Assembly (NCBI GenBank): GCA_943846755.1
Contig: OX044365.1
Coordinates: 1,178,001 to 1,242,000 of the forward strand
Direction of reading: 5' to 3'
Origin: UBA8752 sp002336475
GTDB taxonomy: Bacteria > Bacteroidota > Bacteroidia > Flavobacteriales_D > Sanyastnellaceae
Length of the DNA stretch: 64,000 nt
A program made the position numbers and the translations under genes. This document shows, piece by piece, positions 63,001 to 64,000 of this stretch (positions are counted from its first letter, which is position 1; each line of letters begins with the position of its first letter). The notes below the pieces were generated by a model. That model searched no databases, was not told where the DNA came from, and saw only the letters and a list, made by a program, of their open reading frames with translations.

Positions 63001-64000
63001 TATGTGGACGACGTCTGCGTATCGGCCGAAGGTGTGAACTGCACGAATGACCAAGACGGAGACGGCACCTGCGACGAAGACGAAGTGGCGGGATGCACCA
63101 ACGGTACCGCCGACAACTATGATCCCGCGGCAACCGATGACGATGGCTCATGTGAATTTGGCTACAACAACGACACGACCGAGGTCATCGCCAACTTCGC
63201 AGGGTCTTGCCCCAGCAGTTGCGATTGGTTGGTGGATTTCGGAAGCCAACCGATTGGCACGTCATGGGGCGATCCTGCCTCCTTGCCCACCTTCCCGATG
63301 GGTCCGGGGTCCTTCATGTTCAATGAAGGTGGAGTCGACATGCACATTGACCAGAATGTCAATGCGCTGTATGGTCCGACCTACAACATGAACATGATCA
63401 CTGCCTCGCCCTGGGCCGCCTTCGGCTCAGGACAGGTGATGCACACCAACAACGCCACGGTCACGTTTGACCTGGACTCCATCCCGACCGACTCGGTTTG
63501 CCTGGACATCCTCGACTTCGGCGGCTTCGAATACCTCGAAGTGAATGGCGTGGGCTTCAGTTCGCTGAATGGATACGGTCAACTCACCGCAGCGCCTTTG
63601 AATATGGGTGGGGTGCAGGTGCAGGTGATGGGCAATCCGATCATCACCATGACCTCGGCTGGTCCTATGGTGACCGGATTCAACGGGCGACTGGTGCTCC
63701 AAGGAAATGTGGACCAACTCGAAATCGGTGGTCAAGAGTTTTGGATCGACAACCTCTGCATCTCCATCGCTTCTGGAGCGCCCGTCGCGCTGGATGACTT
63801 TGTTGAGAACGAGGGAGAAGGCACCCTGCTCACCATGCTCAACCCACAGGTCGAATTCGATTCTGATGGGTGCAACTTGGCGGCCAGTCTGGACCTCTCC
63901 GACCTCAACCTGCCCACCGCCGACGCCATAGAGCTGCAGCTCATTGGGGCCGACTCAGGCACCATTTATGCCAGTGCACCCTTCGCCCTATTTAGCGGGA
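59851..64000 (+). CDS. Giant secreted protein, C-terminal continuation (runs off the right edge)
   Basis: This frame is open from ATG 59851 to the window end (about 1383 codons). It begins with four IPGDTY repeats and a G/D-rich domain (DYFDGYGDGSGPW), then has four modules of about 135-145 residues. Each module has an ENLxVNG strand and ends in LxGNVxxLxIGGQ and DNLCI. A calcium-type segment (DQDGDGTCDEDE and GCTNGTADNYDPAATDDDGS) follows module three. It has no signal peptide of its own, so I read it as the rest of the 57303 protein after a one-base shift. Probably a T9SS cargo; its C-terminus is not in the window. Confidence 0.8.
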   Translation, partial: MPSWWGGFLKSSWLPPIIPGDTYIPGDTYIPGDTYIPGDTYLGPDPAPTGSDLSFTDLILLDPVLEGVGFNTWNLSGSAGPGETSFFTSGPNPCLSDDNGSLEDNQFYDNGLLGSARFALSENTSILIAETGQVCPDNYNYLTQVTLEVFNTAPLFEQEEEFPMSEWTPFTFSGTALLTDAVLEPNSPSANAEPLVIDYFDGYGDGSGPWSISDVGGNVVATGSMADGPAEGVPTSNSGSVALAPGHYTFSWDVDCYGAYDNSGIQLSLNGETLADFAPGTLSPGIITTDIFIPGIVIVPPFATVDTTCDAVFSHDLMATGALPPSTPGTYIANEDNIQLGFEMFFDGFGATYGSAAVTSALPTVGSGQVLTTSNILAVYDMSAFPNVNEVSFVFFDGAGIENLQVNGHALLTGELETMPTAVAPGVTMSVTTSAYPGYQTGTVVLTGNVQKLEIGGQQFFVDHICVKHDGTVIQAPNTGGCTATCDVFTGFDVLTAGDRYGDPAEGANINVAPGTQATTSDGVPIYLEPLHDFGSTYYNYMAVDAHYGGWGTGMSLWTNNITAQFDIQSVVDITDTVCIEFRDEGGFENLWVNGAAPATSPNGYGGLMVFNGAVIGGVQVQVTGANVGYAFEGTITLIGDVDKLSIGGQELWLDNLCISASPPPPSLAEVVAAEGEEGLLELLSVSFDPDTATCQVAMALQLESGFPLVDELQLQISNVQTGEVVSNSLIAVVIITALEGDGADEGDSGGPLINAVTAIEYGLIAANVPIPDVGEGETLSFSLVFSDFETTLVVEIPGLTFPGCPGGGIDFPCDVDATFAVLETPCGVFTILSAPQPSAMETWTLNGLPYMPTGDPNAFTLGLSEGVHTLCRTVTSLLLPNCSDTFCHPLIVDCSADSCDYSFTHETMSFGAVNTAVTYTEDHIDLTFAGYDDGLGSGPSLGNAFVDNAIPGIGTDQVLLLSNVNADYNLTNLVNVSRVTFDYFDGAGIENLMVNGSFMIDEFGALFGSTFTMGGVDVFITRASAAGYDYGEVILTGNVQSFAVGGQQFYVDDVCVSAEGVNCTNDQDGDGTCDEDEVAGCTNGTADNYDPAATDDDGSCEFGYNNDTTEVIANFAGSCPSSCDWLVDFGSQPIGTSWGDPASLPTFPMGPGSFMFNEGGVDMHIDQNVNALYGPTYNMNMITASPWAAFGSGQVMHTNNATVTFDLDSIPTDSVCLDILDFGGFEYLEVNGVGFSSLNGYGQLTAAPLNMGGVQVQVMGNPIITMTSAGPMVTGFNGRLVLQGNVDQLEIGGQEFWIDNLCISIASGAPVALDDFVENEGEGTLLTMLNPQVEFDSDGCNLAASLDLSDLNLPTADAIELQLIGADSGTIYASAPFALFSG
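59902..59973 (+). repeat. Four perfect 18-base tandem repeats (IPGDTY)
   Basis: The 18-base unit ATCCCGGGCGACACCTAC is repeated four times without a mismatch, encoding IPGDTY x4 in the continuing frame and PGRHLH in the other. It begins 31 bases after the G7 run. Repeat-number change in steps of 18 bases would keep the frame. Confidence 0.95.
60841..63762 (+). repeat. Alternating A-B-A-B protein modules
   Basis: Four related modules lie at about 60841-61250 (A), 61429-61827 (B), 62590-63022 (A') and 63229-63762 (B'). A modules share FFDGAGIENLxVNG / YFDGAGIENLMVNG and end GGQQFxVDxxCV. B modules share GGFENLWVNG / GGFEYLEVNG and end GGQExWxDNLCI. Both B modules are followed by an acidic linker and another related domain (EGEEGLLELL; ENEGEGTLLTML). 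This suggests duplication of a two-module unit of about 1.9 kb, with later divergence. Confidence 0.75.

Overview
The window is a 64 kb stretch of a high-GC member of the Bacteroidota, most likely a marine Flavobacteriales-type bacterium. The evidence is the gene families: type IX secretion (T9SS) sorting tails, TonB-dependent receptors with a carboxypeptidase-regulatory N-domain, DUF3078, DUF3127, a short MenE, a PadR-PspC pair, a folK-deoxynucleoside kinase pair, and GCT/DDGSC-type calcium-binding repeats. Promoter-like sites match the Bacteroidota form TTG / N18-21 / TAnnTTTG. I see no rRNA, tRNA, CRISPR array, insertion sequence or prophage. No gene-free stretch exceeds about 215 bases, so this is a dense, mostly housekeeping chromosomal segment framed by two very large secreted proteins that both run off the window.

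Layout. 1-3322 (minus): the N-terminal part of a giant HYR-type repeat protein containing perfect 720-base tandem copies. 3525-8739 (minus): GNAT acetyltransferase, S4 RNA-binding protein, TonB-dependent receptor and dnaX, which is split at an A10 run. 8900-17416 (plus): rpsF-rpsR-rplI, uvrB, a secreted lysyl-endopeptidase-like protease, a small lipoprotein, a glycosyltransferase, an ECF-like sigma factor and rsmG. 17629-25392 (plus): a complete late menaquinone operon menI-menF-menD-menB-menA-menC-menE followed by rdgB. Then accA and an OmpA/TPR-like lipoprotein.

28263-31994 (minus): SpoU methyltransferase, SppA, PspC and PadR. 32136-33277 (plus): folK and a deoxynucleoside kinase. Then sucD (minus), mnmE and a CIA30 protein (plus), a FecA-like receptor and an unknown secreted protein (minus), DUF3078 and fabD (plus), a small coiled-coil protein and an MFS transporter (minus), then an unknown gene, a GH3-family enzyme and a second deoxynucleoside kinase (plus). 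45948-50110 (minus): YceI lipoprotein, K+-dependent membrane pyrophosphatase and pdhB. 50254-57097 (plus): etfB-etfA, a bifunctional-nuclease/UVR protein, a CNT nucleoside transporter, purE, a flavin reductase, DUF3127 and a short-chain fatty acid transporter. 57303-64000 (plus): a second giant secreted protein with a frame break at a G7 run and an alternating A-B-A-B module array.

The genes together cover anaerobic/aerobic respiration (menaquinone, ETF, pyrophosphatase), central carbon and lipid synthesis (sucD, pdhB, accA, fabD), nucleotide salvage (two kinases, CNT, RdgB, PurE), DNA replication and repair (dnaX, uvrB) and cell-surface display through T9SS. The most interesting signals are the dnaX slippery run, the perfect 720-base repeats, the two-module array in the right-hand giant protein, and short-leader promoters sitting directly against start codons.
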